Assembly (NCBI GenBank): GCA_030247885.1
Contig: JAPDRO010000026.1
Coordinates: 248,001-312,000, forward strand
Length of the DNA: 64,000 nt
Source: Taxawa tesnikishii (nom. ined.)
Lineage: Eukaryota > Ascomycota > Dothideomycetes > Dothideales
Direction: 5' to 3'
Of the stretch, positions 21,506-33,600 are shown piece by piece (position 1 is the first letter of the stretch; every line of letters begins with the position of its first letter). The notes below the pieces were generated by a model, which made no database searches, was not told where the DNA came from, and worked only from the letters and a program-made list of their open reading frames with translations. Position numbers and translations under genes: made by a program.

Positions 21506-24500
21506 ATGAGGACCAGAAGGCAGGCTGCTGGCGTGGATACCGCGTTGCTCGCGGCCACTTTCGGTGTTGAAGAACCCACTTTACACACATTGCTCGACGA
21601 GCCCACCCAGGACCTGGTGAAGCAATTCCTTACGACACTTACTGCGAAGGCTGAGGAATATGACACACTCAAGTCGGAGAAGCTGCGCGCAGATGTCGAG
21701 CTCGAGAACACGATTCGGAGCAACGAGTCTCGTGTCAAGACCCTAAAGAACACCGTGAACAAAGGACTGCAGGAGGTTGAGGAGCTGAGGAAGAAGCTCA
21801 CTGAGCAGGGTATGGACAACATGGACGTATGTCGCGCCATGCATAGCTAACCTTTGCTTACAGAAAATGCGCGCGCAGAACTGCAGACTGAGGTCGACAA
21901 CCTCAAGAACTCTTCATCCGATTCTTCTTCGGAGGTAGAGGCTCTGCAAGCTCGTATCGCATCCCTTGAAGCCTCCAATCGCGACACGCTTTCAGTACTG
22001 GAGTCGAAGTCTACTGCGCACGACAGACTCGCTGCCGAGTTGGCCGAACAACACAAGAAAATACTTACACTGCGTAGGGAGATTTCTACTCTGGAGGAGA
22101 AGAACCAGTCACTCGAGAACGCCGCGGCCAGTACAAGGTTCAAGGAGCAGGCTCTCCAACAAGAGGTGGATCTGTTGAAACGCAACAATGAGTGGCACGA
22201 ATCTGAACTGAAGACACGCACTACTGAGCATACCAAGTTCAGGAAGGAGAAGAATGCCCGGATTGCGGAGCTCCAGCGCGCCAACGAGGATGCCAACACC
22301 ACCATTGATACTCTGAAGCGGACTGAGAACACACTCCGACAGCGCTTGGACGAGGTTGGACAGAAGGCTGAGGAGTCGCTCATCAGAATTCAGCAACAAC
22401 AGGAAGCCGCCACCAAAGCCGAGGAGACATTCAGGATCGAGTTGGACAGCGCACATAGACTTGCAAACTTGCAGAAACAGAGTGCAGACACTGCGAAGGC
22501 AAGATTGCAAGACTTGCAAAATAGCATCGATCAGATCAAGGACAGTGCTGCCGATGAGATTGGGCAACTACAGGCGGAAATCGAGACCGAAAGATCCGAC
22601 AAGGAGGCCGTGGAGCGGAAACTCGCTGAGCTCGAGCTCGCAGTAGAGCGCTTGCAAGCGAATGTCGCCGCCCATGACGACCGTGGATCTGTTCCTGGAA
22701 CACCTCAGCGCGGTAGCAATGGATTTCTTGATGTTGGCACTCCTGCTCGTATGGGATCTCCTGGAATCTTCACACCAGCAGCGAATCGTAAGAAGGGCAA
22801 CCTCAGCTTTACCCAGCTTTACAGCGAATACAGCAGCGTCAAGGCGGAGCTCGATGCGGAAAAGCGCAGAAACAAGGCTCTGAGCGCCGAGCTGGACGAC
22901 ATGATCCAGGACCTGGAGAGCCGAGGACCCGAGCAAGAAGAGCTGCGTCAAGAGAAGGAACGCGTCGACGCTGAGATCGTGGAAATGTCGTCCATGCTGG
23001 AAGCCATTACGACTGAGAGAGATGAAACCCGACGTGAGATGCGCAAGGCGGAAGGGCAGATTGAGAGCTTGATTAGAGAGGGCGGCATCCTTCGTCAACA
23101 ACTCCGTGATCTCAGTGCGCAGATCAAAATTCTTCTCGTGGAAATGCAAGCACGCGACCAAGGATTGGAGGGCTTAGACGCGGCTGGTCAGATGCAGCTC
23201 CAGATGATAGCCAACGGAGACCTTGACGATGACGCGGCAGCAAACCAAACTTCTGCTGGTGCCCTCATCAGCCAAAGGTTGCTACTTTTCAAGAACGTAC
23301 AGGAGTTGCAAGAGCAAAATATGCAGCTGCTCAAGCTCAATCGTGGCTTGGCTGAGCGTATGGAGGGAGAAGCTGCGCGAGCCAAAGAGGCAGAGCAGGC
23401 CGACGCAATACAGGAATTGCAAGAACTTCGCGAACGTGTCCAGCGCCATCAAGACGAGCTCAAGTCTATGACAACACAAGCCGACAGCATCATGCGCGAG
23501 CGTGATATGTTCCGTCGCATGCTCTCGCACCGTGGGCAGCTCCCCCTGATGCAGATATGCAGTCGATGTTCGGCCGATCCGTAAATGGTAGAGACACACC
23601 ATCCACACCACCGCCAGGAGGCGCCTCCAGGATGATTGAACAAACTCCTCATTCCAAAGAGCTTGCAGACTACGGAAAGTTACTAAAGGATATGCAAAGC
23701 CACTTCGATGCTTATCGCCAGGAGGCAGCGACCGATCATGGCATATTAAAGCAACAGGTGGACCAACTCGCCCGCGAAAAGAGCGAGCTTCAAGGTGACG
23801 TCGCTCGTTCAAGCGGTCAACTCACTCTCGCTCACGAGCGTTATGAGATGCTTCAATCCAACTACGGAATGCTCAAGAACGAGAACGCTGAGTTGCAGAA
23901 GCGATCACAATCATTGGCCGAGACTGCAGCCAAGCAAGACCTCCGTACCCAACAAGTAGCGGAAGAACTTGTGGAAGCAAAGGTTCTCGCAGATAGCATA
24001 CGTAATGAAACAGCCAATCTCAAGGCCGAGCGCGAGTTGTGGAAGAAGATCGAGACACGTTTGACCGACGACAACAGATCCCTTCTGGACGAACGGAGTC
24101 GACTAAACAAGATGATTGCAGACCTTCAGAATCTGCAAAACGAGCGGGAGCTTGCGGAGTCAGAGTCTCGGCGTCGCCTTCAAAGTCGAGCAGAGACACT
24201 TGAGTCTGAACTTGAGAGGACAAAAGGAAGCTGGAATCCGAGATCGAAGAAAGCAAGAGAGCTGCTCTTCGTCGCGAGTATGATCAGGAGCAGAGTCGGA
24301 CTCGGATTGATGACCTTGTCAAGAGCTTGTCGAATACCCGCGAGGAGCTTGTCGCTGCGAAGACAACGAGGGATCAGCTTCAAGCCAGAGTGGACGAGTT
24401 GAAGATCGAGCTTCGTAGCGCAGAGGAGCGCGTGGCGGCGTTGCAACCCAAGCCTGCAACCACTGACCAGGCTGAAGCCAACGGAGACGCTGTGCAAAAC

Positions 24501-27500
24501 GGAGAAGGTTCCTTGTCAAGAGAGCAGGAGCTAGAATTGGAGGTTTCCGAGCTTAAGCGCGATCTCGAATTGGCTCGTGGTGAGCTCGAAGGCGCCAAGG
24601 CACAGATCGAGCAGTACAAGGCCATTGCTCAGTCCACGGAAGAAGAGCTCCAGAGCATGAACGAGACTAATGACCAATATCGCGAAGAGATGGACAAGCT
24701 GGTTACGGAGAAGGACAACAAGATCAAGGAGCTCGAGCAACGGGTCGAGGATATCTCATCGGAGCTTTCGACCACGAACACTGAGCTTTCCGACCTGCGT
24801 ACGCAGCATGAGGAAGGTAACCTTCGCCTTGAGGAGCAGAAGGCTGCTCTGGAGTCCGAAGTGACCAGACTTCGCGATGAAAGCGAGCGCTACGCGGAGA
24901 CGGCCAAGCTACATCAAGAAGACCTCAAGGCGCAGGCTGAGATCGCACAGCAGGCTCAGCAGAGTTATGAGGATGAACTTGTCAAGCACGCAGACGCCGC
25001 GAGAAGTCTACAAAGCGTCCGGACCGAGTACAATCAGCTTCGCACGGAAGTCGCTGCGATTAAGGCTGAGGCCGAGGCTGCCAAACTCACTCTAGCGCAG
25101 AATGAAGAGAACTGGACCGAAATACGAGAGCGATATGAGCGAGAGTTGACCGAGCTGAGGACCGGACGCGAGGACTTGAGGTCACAGAACAAACTTTTGC
25201 ATGAGCAACTCGAGTCCGTCAGTGCACAGATCTCCCAGCTGCAGCAGAAGCGGGCGACCACCGGCGAGGAACCAGATGCTGAAGCATCTTCTGGCTCTAG
25301 TCTTGACAAGCTGCAAGAAGTCATCAAGTTCCTCCGCAAAGACAAGGAAATTGTCGATGTGCAATACGAACTTTCGCTACAGGAGGGCAAACGTTTGCGC
25401 CAACAGCTCGAATATGCACAATCTCAACTTGACGAAACCCGTCAAAAGCTCAGCGAGGAACGCCGCGAACAAGCAGACAAGGAAGCCAACGCGCTCAGCC
25501 ACAACAAACTCATGCAGACCATCAACGAGCTCAACCTCTACCGGGAAAGCAGCATTACGCTTCGCAACGAGGCTCGGCAAGCACAGACGCAACTGTCTGA
25601 AAGGATAAAGGAAGTCGAAACTCTCACTGCTCAGATCGAACCGCTGCAGGTCCGTATTCGTGAAGTGGAAAACGAACTCGAGACCAAAGAGGGCGAATAC
25701 AAGCTGCTTCAAGACGACCGCGATAGGTGGAGGGACAGGACGCAGAACATCATCTCCAAGTACGACCGTGTCGATCCAGCCGAGTTGGAGGCCCTCAAAA
25801 CGCAGATCAGCAACTTGCAAACCGAGCGCGACGAGTTGAACAAGGAAAAGCAGCAGCTGCAAGAGCAGGTCGATGCTCTACCGGCGCAGATCGAGCAAGT
25901 GAGCCAGGAAGCGAACAAGCGGTGGCAAGAGCAGAGAGCCAAGTTTGTGGAACAGGCCAAGGCGAGATCGAAGGACCAGAGCACGAAGATCAGAGAGCTC
26001 GAGGCTGAGCTGTCAAGCGTCAAGGAGGACAGGGACCGTGCTGCACAAGACACCGGAATGCGGGATGAAAGAGATAGGCTGTCTCAGGAACTCGCCCAAG
26101 CTAAGGAAGCGCTCGAATTGGCCAGGACGGCGCGCGACGAGGCCGTCGCAAGGGCTGAAGCTGCCGAACAGCAGCAGGCCCAGAACCAGGAGGCTGAGGA
26201 GGGACAAATCGATGAGGGTGCTACTGTGAATGTGTCCAGCGACTCACTTCGACAAGCTGAAGCTAGAGCAGATGAGGAAGCGAACAGAGCTGCCGGCCTG
26301 GAAAGTGAGGTGCAGACACTTCAGGCTAGGGTTGTCGAATTGGAGACCATCGCAGCAGGAGCTGATACAGTCACCACTGGTGGAGATTCGGGCGAAGCCC
26401 TCCAGAAAGCCGAGGCCATGGCCGCCGAGGAGTCAAACCGTGCTTCTGGTCTGGCAAACGAAGTCCAGACTTTACAAGCCAGGGTCGCTGAGCTGGAGTC
26501 TCAAGTGGTGGGACATGTGCCTCTACACACAAGGTTGGACAATATGCTAACGCGCTATAGGATGACCTTCAGCAACGTCTTGACGCTACGAACACCCAGG
26601 CACAGCAAGTGCAGAGCCAAACTGAGGCTCCAGTTCAACCGACGCAAAACTCGGATAACCTCGAGCATCTCGAGAGGCTTAGGCAAGATCTTGCCACAGC
26701 GCAGCAGGAGGTTGAGACTCTCCGAGCTGCCGCTGCCGTTGGCGTACCGCAACAGGCTGCGGCAACCGCGGAGCCAAGCACAGATGTCCAGTCTCTGGTT
26801 GCTCAGCAAGTCGCTCAGGAGGTTGCCGTGCTGAAGGCTCAGATGGAGGAGCAGCACAACTTGGCCAAGCAGCAGCTCGAGACCGAATACACCAACCGTA
26901 CCAACAACATGAAAAAACAGCTCAACGACAAGCTCAGAGACGGTCGCGAGAAGTACAGGGAAGAAGGCCGTCAAGAGGCTATTGCCAAGCACTCGGAAGA
27001 ACTGCAGAAGCTCAAAGCCGAACACGAGGCCGCAATGGAAAGGCTGAAGGAAGAGCATCGTCAAGAGATCGAGCGTCTGCGGAAAGAGGGCGCGGCTGCT
27101 GTAGAGAAGGCACAAGCGCAAGCCAACACATCGTCTACCCAAGCAGTGAAGGCCGAGGGTGCCGAGGGTGCACAACCATCAGCAAACACTCCAGTTGCGG
27201 AACTTACCTTCACCGATGAGCAGGCACGTGAATTGGTGGGTAAGAACGCAACCATCCGTGGCATTGTCGGTCGCAACATCAACAACAAGGTTCAGCAAGA
27301 GGTCCAAAAACTCAAGCAGGAACAGGAGAAGCTGCTCCAAGAGAAAGATGAGGAAGCCAAGAAGGAGCAGGAGAAGGTTTTAGGGAGAGGGCGGAGGAAG
27401 CGAAGAAGGACAAGGAAACAGCTATTGCAAAGGCTGTTCAGATGGAGACCATCAAGCAAAGGCCAAGCTCGGCATGGCGGAGAACCAAGCTCGTCAGGCG

Positions 27501-28412
27501 AAGGCGAAACTGGATGTTGTGGAGAAGGCAGCCAACGAAACGCCCCAGCGTCCCGTCATCGAGGTCTGGGAGGTTGCTAAGGTCACCAAAGCACCTCCTG
27601 CCGCGCCCCAGGCACCGAAACCAGCGTCTGCGCCGCAGACTTCCTCGCCGGCGCAGTCATCGCCAGCCAAGCCCGTGGATGCACCCGCTCAGCCGACTCC
27701 TGCCTCTGCGCAACCGACCCCAACCGGACCAAACCAAGACGACAAGATGCAAGCCCGCCAAGCCCGCTTCGGCGGTGTCCCAGCCCCGTCGGCACCCGTG
27801 CAGCAATTCATCGGCACGCCGGCAGCAGGTTCCTTCGGCCAACCATCCTTCGTCCCCAACCAAACCGGCACGCAGGCCGTCCCTCAACCGCCATCCGGAC
27901 CCTTGGCACAGGGAGCACGTCGACCAAGCGCTCCAAACGCCCCCGCAGGCCAAGCCACGGAGGGCGATACAACCGCACAAGCCCCACAGACACAAGCCCC
28001 CGCCGCAGGCACCGGCCCCGCCGCTCTCAAGGGGCTGATGAACCAGTCCGGCCTCCCGCGCCCAGGCGGCAGCATGCTCCCACGCGGCGGCGCCTCGGTC
28101 CGTGGACGCGGTGGTCTGCAGCAGCCACAGCACGCGCCGCCCAACGCGCCCGCACAAGGCGCCGGTCCATCGATCCAAGGTGCGGCGGGTCAGGCTCCAC
28201 GCGGCGGTGCGCAGGCGTCGGGGATCGGACGAGGAGGTCCTGGTGGGAGAGGAAGGGGAGGGCGCGGCGGTGGAGGAAGCCCGTTGAACCCTGGTGCGAG
28301 ACAGTTCAATCCGGGTCAAGGGGGTCAAGGTGGGGGAGCGGGGAACAAGAGACCGCATGAGGGTGGGGAGGACGGGGCTGCGAAGAGGAGCAGAGGAGGT
28401 TTGAACGGTTGA
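21506..28412 (+). CDS. MLP1: Mlp1/TPR nuclear-pore basket coiled-coil protein (frame interrupted)
   Basis: This is the filament-forming nuclear basket protein involved in mRNP quality control and export. It encodes about 2,266 residues in three exons: 21506-21809, 21864-26504 and 26561-28412. Nearly the whole length is heptad coiled coil. The TPR/MLP1 signature NLSFTQLYSEYSSVKAELDA (22.8 kb) is clear, with SLVAQQVAQEVAVLKAQMEE and ELVGKNATIRGIVGRNINNK near the end. The C-terminal 300 residues switch to Pro/Ala/Gln-rich and then RGG-rich sequence (GGRGRGGRGGGGS, NKRPHEGGEDGAAKRSRGG), probably with a nuclear localisation signal. The frame breaks four times: C5 at 23542-23546, A4 at 24222-24225, T4 at 27378-27381 and a G at 27456. 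The exon sum is 6,797 nt, and four added bases make 2,267 codons. Divergent from TFIIE beta. Confidence 0.94.
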
Positions 28413-28688
28413 GAGGCGCAAAGTGGTTGATGTATCGATGGGGCGTGTCCGTTCGCTAAGGCTGAATGAGGTGATCGAGTCAAGAAACCGGAGTGGGGAA
28501 AAAAACGTGAGATGGGATATTCTCGCGATCCGCTGGGAAGGGGGAAAAGGATGTTGCAAAATACCATGCATTGCTAATGGGGTTTCTATCGGGTGTGTAG
28601 ATTACATGGGCATTACGGCTGTTCCCTTGTGTTGTTCGAAAGTATGGTTCCCCCTTGGCAGTTCTCAATGGTCCTTCCTTGCTGCCGC

Positions 28689-29738
28689 TCACTCGCTTAA
28701 CACTTTTCTACGCGAGCTTACGTATCCGTGGAAGGGAGTCTTGTCCTCCAGAATGAGCGGCAGCTCCTCCTTCTCCCACGAGCCGGCCAGATCCGTGTGC
28801 TGCGGCCGCCAGCCCCATCTCGCGCAGCCTGTGCGCCCTGTTCCTCGAGTTCGAGCCGACGACGCATGCCGTATACGCGCCGAACAAGTCGCCGTACAGC
28901 TTCTCGGGCACTTCCTTCGGGGGTCGGGTCAGCGATCTTCCCGGCCCCGTGCATGGACCTGCCAATCTCGCCCGCGACTTCCCTTTCCACGAGACCTCCG
29001 ACGCCGTTTTTCGCAGAAGAAGTACGGGTTTCCGAGCGCGGCTTGCGGGCCGCAATCGCTCGAGCCAGTGCAGCATGGTCGTGTACCCCCCTTGGCGAGG
29101 TCGGACACGTGGATCAGGCTCTAGGTGGATAGTCCCTCGCCTACGTGTGCTGCGTAGCCGTGCTTGAGCGCGAAGCGGGCCGGCGTCGGCATCTGGATCG
29201 ATAGCCGGCCGTGGCTGGTGTCGTAGATCATGGGAGGGAGCATGATGGAGAGCTTCGCCTTGGTGCCGAGGCGCGCCCGGGCGCGGATGATGGCGAGGTC
29301 CATTGCGCGGTGTGGTGTCGTGTCTGGCGGGGCGTCGAGGTCCTCGGGCCGGTTGTCGGAGTAGACCTTGTCGCTCTTGAAGGCGCCTGCCGGGTCGTCG
29401 CTCAGGAAGCTGCAGCCGCTGGCGTGGATGTAGATGGTCTGCTTTCCGCTTTCTGCACGGCGGGTGATGCCGTCGATTACGGCTTCGATCGAGGGAAGGT
29501 GGTCCGCGGTAGCGCAGTGGATGACGATGTCGTTTGCTTCTGTTTCTTTCCGGAGAAGAGCTTGGCCGTCGATAGATGGCCGTACGGTTTTGACATTCTT
29601 CTTTTACAATGCTGCTGCTGCTGCTGCTTCTCTACGGACCAACGCGGTGACATTGTAGTCCTCTGCGAGTAGGCAGTCGAGAACCTCTAGTCCGATGAGG
29701 CTCGGCCCGATGAGGAAGACGTTCTTGTCTAAAGCCAT
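28689..29738 (-). pseudogene. NAD(P)-binding epimerase/NmrA-like gene, decayed
   Basis: Minus-strand sequence starting at 29738 (MALDKNVFLIGPSLIGLEVL) has the Rossmann start of extended SDR/epimerase-like fungal proteins. It then reads DIVIHCATADHLPSIEAVID, KQTIYIHASGCSFLSDDPAG, LAIIRARARLGTKAKLSIML, SLIHVSDLAKG, GEIGRSMHGAGKIADPTP and LPLILEDKTPFHGY. Coding is interrupted by an in-frame TAA right after an Ala repeat (GCA)6 near 29608, an in-frame TAG near 29130, and several frame changes at 28.8-29.1 kb. From memory of the family, the stops stand where Gln (CAA) and Trp (TGG) would be, which would be C-to-T or G-to-A changes. Frame changes elsewhere here look like consensus errors, but the stops do not, so I call it a pseudogene. 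The function of the family members is unknown to me. Confidence 0.6.
29610..29627. repeat. (GCT/GCA)6 trinucleotide tract
   Basis: Six GCT units on the + strand, read as poly-Ala in the decayed epimerase-like gene, directly before its first in-frame stop. Confidence 0.85.
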
Positions 29739-30079
29739 GATCTGTATCACACGCGGCTATATTCTATGCCTGTCAGCTTCGGTCCCACCGGTTGACGAGC
29801 AAGAACTGGAAACAAACAGAAGGGTTCGAGAGTCACGCTGGTTGTCAGCCCGCACTCGCAGAGCACGGAATAGAGTTCTGAAAAGCAAGCCGAACAAGCC
29901 GAGAATTTCCGCTTTCAGATTGGTTGCCGACACTGACAACATTACAGTATATTCGGTGGACAGAACCGCTTGAGGACAGTCAGCCAGGACAAGTTCGAGT
30001 CGACGTCCTTTCCTTCAATTATCTATACAAAAACACAAAGAACATCTATTTACACAGCCAAATCCACCGCCGCCACCGT
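29739..30079. other. Intergenic, 5' side of the pseudogene and 3' side of VPH1
   Basis: No coding signal seen; the two flanking genes are both on the minus strand. Confidence 0.5.
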
Positions 30080-32934
30080 TTACTTCAACTCGGCCATCTC
30101 CTCTTCCAACATCGTTTCGAAACTGAACGGCTCAAAAGCGATACCGTCGCCCAAAAGTGCTTGCTCATAGCCTCAACCCAGTGCAATCTGAGCGAGTGCA
30201 GCATGGCAGACGTGCCCTCCATGACGCAGAGGACGGCAATAGTAAGGAAGAACCAAACGACGAAGAAAAAGAAGACGGCAAAGACGCCGGTAGCGCCGGT
30301 GAAGCTGAAAGCGTTAGCGAGCGTCATGCTCCACAGCACGATGGAGAGCTGCTGATGAGCGAGCGACAGGGCCCACAGACGCAGGTACGAGGCCGTGTGG
30401 GAGACGCAGTTGAGGCAGAATTCGATCGTGTGGATGACTTGGTGGATCATGACCTCCGAGAACTCGAATTCCTCGTGTTCCCCATCGCCGCCGCCGCCGC
30501 CAATGTCCTGAGTGATGACGGCGCCACCGTCGCTCTCGAAGCTTTGTCGGTTGCCGTTCATGCCGCCGTGATGCTCGTCGTCGTCTTCGTCGAGCGCGCT
30601 GACGTGCGTCGTCTCGCCGATGCCGCGGTAGCCCATGGCACGGGCACGGTTGTGCTCCCAGCGGAGGTAAAAGGGCTTCAGGAACAGCATGATGGGCACA
30701 CAGACGACTGCCATAAGCAGGAGAATGACTTGAACGGTCGCTTGACCAGAGTAGAGCTGCTCTTCGACAGTGCCGGGTTGCAGGAACATGTAGATGAGCA
30801 TGTTAAGCAGACCCGGTGGGTTCTGGCCAATGGCATACCAGTCGACAGACCACTTGTAGACGATGCAGAAGACGAGGTAGCCGAAGATGGACTGGAAGAA
30901 AACCATACCGGGAATGAAGTTGCCGAAGATGTCGATTGGTGATTTGAAGTGGCGAGCGTTAACATAAGAAAGACAAAGAGAGTAAGTCATCTGCGCGCCA
31001 TCAGTACAAATCCCAGGCCAGCAAGTGTTCTACCTTGACTTACGTGGGACCAACCCAGGAGGATGCTCAATTTCATCTTGTAGCTGTTGGAGAAGAGAAG
31101 ATCGTTGTCGGTATCGTGCCATCTCCAATCCATACCAAATGGATAAGTGTAGCCTTCCTTTCTCTTGAATTCGACGGTGTCGTGAAGCTTGAACTCAGGT
31201 ACCTCCCACATGGATGGGAAGAGCGCCAATTCCTTCGAGAAGGCGTCACAGTATATGAGACCAGTGTACATGGAGAAGATACCCATCATGAGCATGATGT
31301 AGCGTCCGAAGAAGGCCATGCCGAAAAGTTCGTCCTGCTTGCCACGAGACAGTGGCTTCTCCCAGTAGATCATAGCAAGTGCGGCGCAGGTCATGATGAA
31401 ACCGTGACCAAAGTCACCAAACATGACGGCGAAAAGGAACGGGAAGGTGACAATCGTGGGAAGACCAGGGTTGACTTCAGTGTACTTGGCAGTACCATAA
31501 GCGTCGATGATGGTCTGGAAACCAAGCGTGAACTTGTTGGTCTTGTTGTAGGTCGGCGGTGTCTTGGATGTTTTGATCTGGTTGACAATGGTAGGCACGG
31601 AGAGACCGGCACGGTCGTTGACATCCTGCAGAGTCGATTTGATCAATCCAAGAGAGTTGGTCGGGCACCAGGCTTCTGCGATCAGGGTCTTGCGTTGTTG
31701 ATCGTAGGAGAAGCGGTTGAGGGTCTGGTAAACGGCCTTCTCCTTCTTGACAATAATCATCCAAGCCGCCAAACTCCGTCCGATCTGGGTGAGCTCGGCA
31801 TCCAGGGTCCTCTTGGTATTGCCCAAGACGTTGGCCAAATCGCCCAGACGGGTGTTGACTTCCTGCACCTGCTCCCTGCGCAGCTCGCTGTTCTCATCGA
31901 CGTTGTAGATGTCTGCACCGAGCGACTCGGAAATCTTCCTGATCTTGTTGATGATCTCCTTGCCGTGAGCGAAGATGACGAAAACGTTCTTGTTGATCTC
32001 TTCGTTGTTCTCTGGGTTCACGATAGGCTCTGGGATCTCAGATTGGTTCATGTAAAGGTTACCGCGAAGGGTACGCCAGAGGATGCGCTCGAAGGCAGCA
32101 ATGCGCTCGCGGGGAATGACACCAGCGACGAAGCCGATGTTCATAACGGAGAAGGAACGGTCTCCCGTGCCTGCTGGGTCTCCGTTTTGTCCAACCTGCT
32201 CGACGTCACGAAGGAGCGGAGCATCATCCTCTTCGATAGATTGGCGAATCTCCTCGGTCTGACCGCGGGCTCTGTCAAAGAATCCGCCAGCCTCCCTCAG
32301 AACCCAGCGCCACTCCGTGAGCTCGGTCTCTCTCTTCTTGAGCGTCTCATAGCTGTCGTTGAGCGACTGTATTCTCTGCTCTAGGGCCTGGCTTCGGTCC
32401 GCCAGCTCATCGATCTCGGAGGCAGAAGGCGCAGCCAGAGTGTTGGAGAACTCGTAGATGGAACGCATTGGGATGGAGTTCTTCTCCATTTGGGCCTGGA
32501 AGTAACCTGAGACGTCTCAGCATCGAAGAAAGTGTCGAGGAGATGAGGGCACGTACGCAGCTGTCTCTCGACATTATCGAGGCGTCGGATCTCCTGCGTG
32601 AAGGTGCGCTGGAAGGCAGACGTCTCCGAATTGAGCTACGAAAGACCCAGAGTTAGCGATGCTGTGCATGTTTCCATCGTTGTCCCGTCGTCGTAGCCTG
32701 CGGTCGCCTCCCGCTGCCTCCTGCTGTTTGCTTGTTCGTCAAAACGCGTCCCTCCCTCCCTTCTACCAGCCCTCTTGTTTCCCAGCACTCCCGTGTGGAA
32801 CTTACGTCTCTGAAGTCCATGATGCCCAGCTCTCCGAGCGCACTGACAACATCTCGTCCAATCTCGTTGGCAACGTAGAGCTGCGTCAAGGACATATCCG
32901 CAGAGCGGAACAGCGTGTCCTTTGGCGGCGCCAT
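30080..32934 (-). CDS. VPH1: V-type proton ATPase subunit a (membrane sector Vo)
   Basis: This is the 100-kDa stator subunit whose C-terminal half forms the proton half-channels of the vacuolar/Golgi V-ATPase. Exons are 32934-32806, 32635-32557, 32506-31044 and 30990-30080. Together they give 860 residues if one missing base is allowed. The N-terminus [20 protein letters not shown] and the cytosolic coiled domain are followed by [55 protein letters not shown], and [20 protein letters not shown] with the essential Arg of the [14 protein letters not shown] motif. An acidic loop ([10 protein letters not shown]) with a Gly5 run lies between membrane segments. The frame changes at A4 30153-30156 (T4 on the coding strand), 25 codons before the natural end ELK. 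Whether it is the vacuolar or Golgi form cannot be told; fungi of this group usually have one gene. Confidence 0.96.
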
Positions 32935-33600
32935 GGTGGCGGTGTTACTTGCTACGCTTGCAGATGTGGATGCAAGTCAGCAAGAATCGATACAGAATCG
33001 ATAAAAGCCCTCGGTATGGGCAGTGGCAGAGGGGGTTTGCTGAAGCTTCAGTCAAGCTGCTGGCTGATAGCCACGACACGACGTAACAACGCCTTCGATA
33101 GATTAGGTAAGCCAGCCTGGGCTTGGCACTGTACTTCTATCTCACTACGAAAACGCCAACAAAGCACTTTCACGCAACGCCGCTAGATCGGACTCAGATA
33201 CTGTCGTTACCGTACTCATTAGCTTGCTCGTTTCTATCACAGGTGACCGGGCATGGTGCAAATCTCCCAGAGATCCCTACATTCTATGAGGTTATGAGAA
33301 CATCTTGAAGGCAGGGAAAAGGCACGCATCAGGTTACTTAGACCAGCAACGAAGCGGTCAAGGATGAAAAGGCCATTTCTTACGTTCTCAATGCACGTAC
33401 TTTAGTTCTGCAACAGGTATCCGCTCAAAGCCAATCGGCAACCCTAGATCCAACATCCAGCCCGGACCCCGGCTTCTCTTTCCCCATGTCCTCTCCCAGA
33501 AAGCCAACGAAAGGAGCACAAGAAAAACAGACTATAAAATTCGGTTTTGACATGAACGTCGGCACGTCAACATCATCACTCTCCTACCCAATCTTCCCGT
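32935..33600. other. Intergenic, VPH1 promoter and 3' flank of DSN1
   Basis: No gene-like open frames beyond short unrecognised ones. Confidence 0.5.

Noticed and set aside
23542-27456. Programmed frameshifting in MLP1
   Set aside because: Four sites in one gene without shared slippery heptamers or downstream structures, and the same pattern in unrelated genes, favour consensus errors.
21506-28412. Several separate coiled-coil genes instead of one MLP1
   Set aside because: The pieces abut without stops, promoters or starts. The frame steps by exactly one base at each junction, and together they have the TPR/MLP1 layout and length.
31035-32384. A 449-codon open frame on the + strand
   Set aside because: It lies wholly antisense to the conserved VPH1 exon. 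It has no domain and is explained by the codon bias of VPH1.
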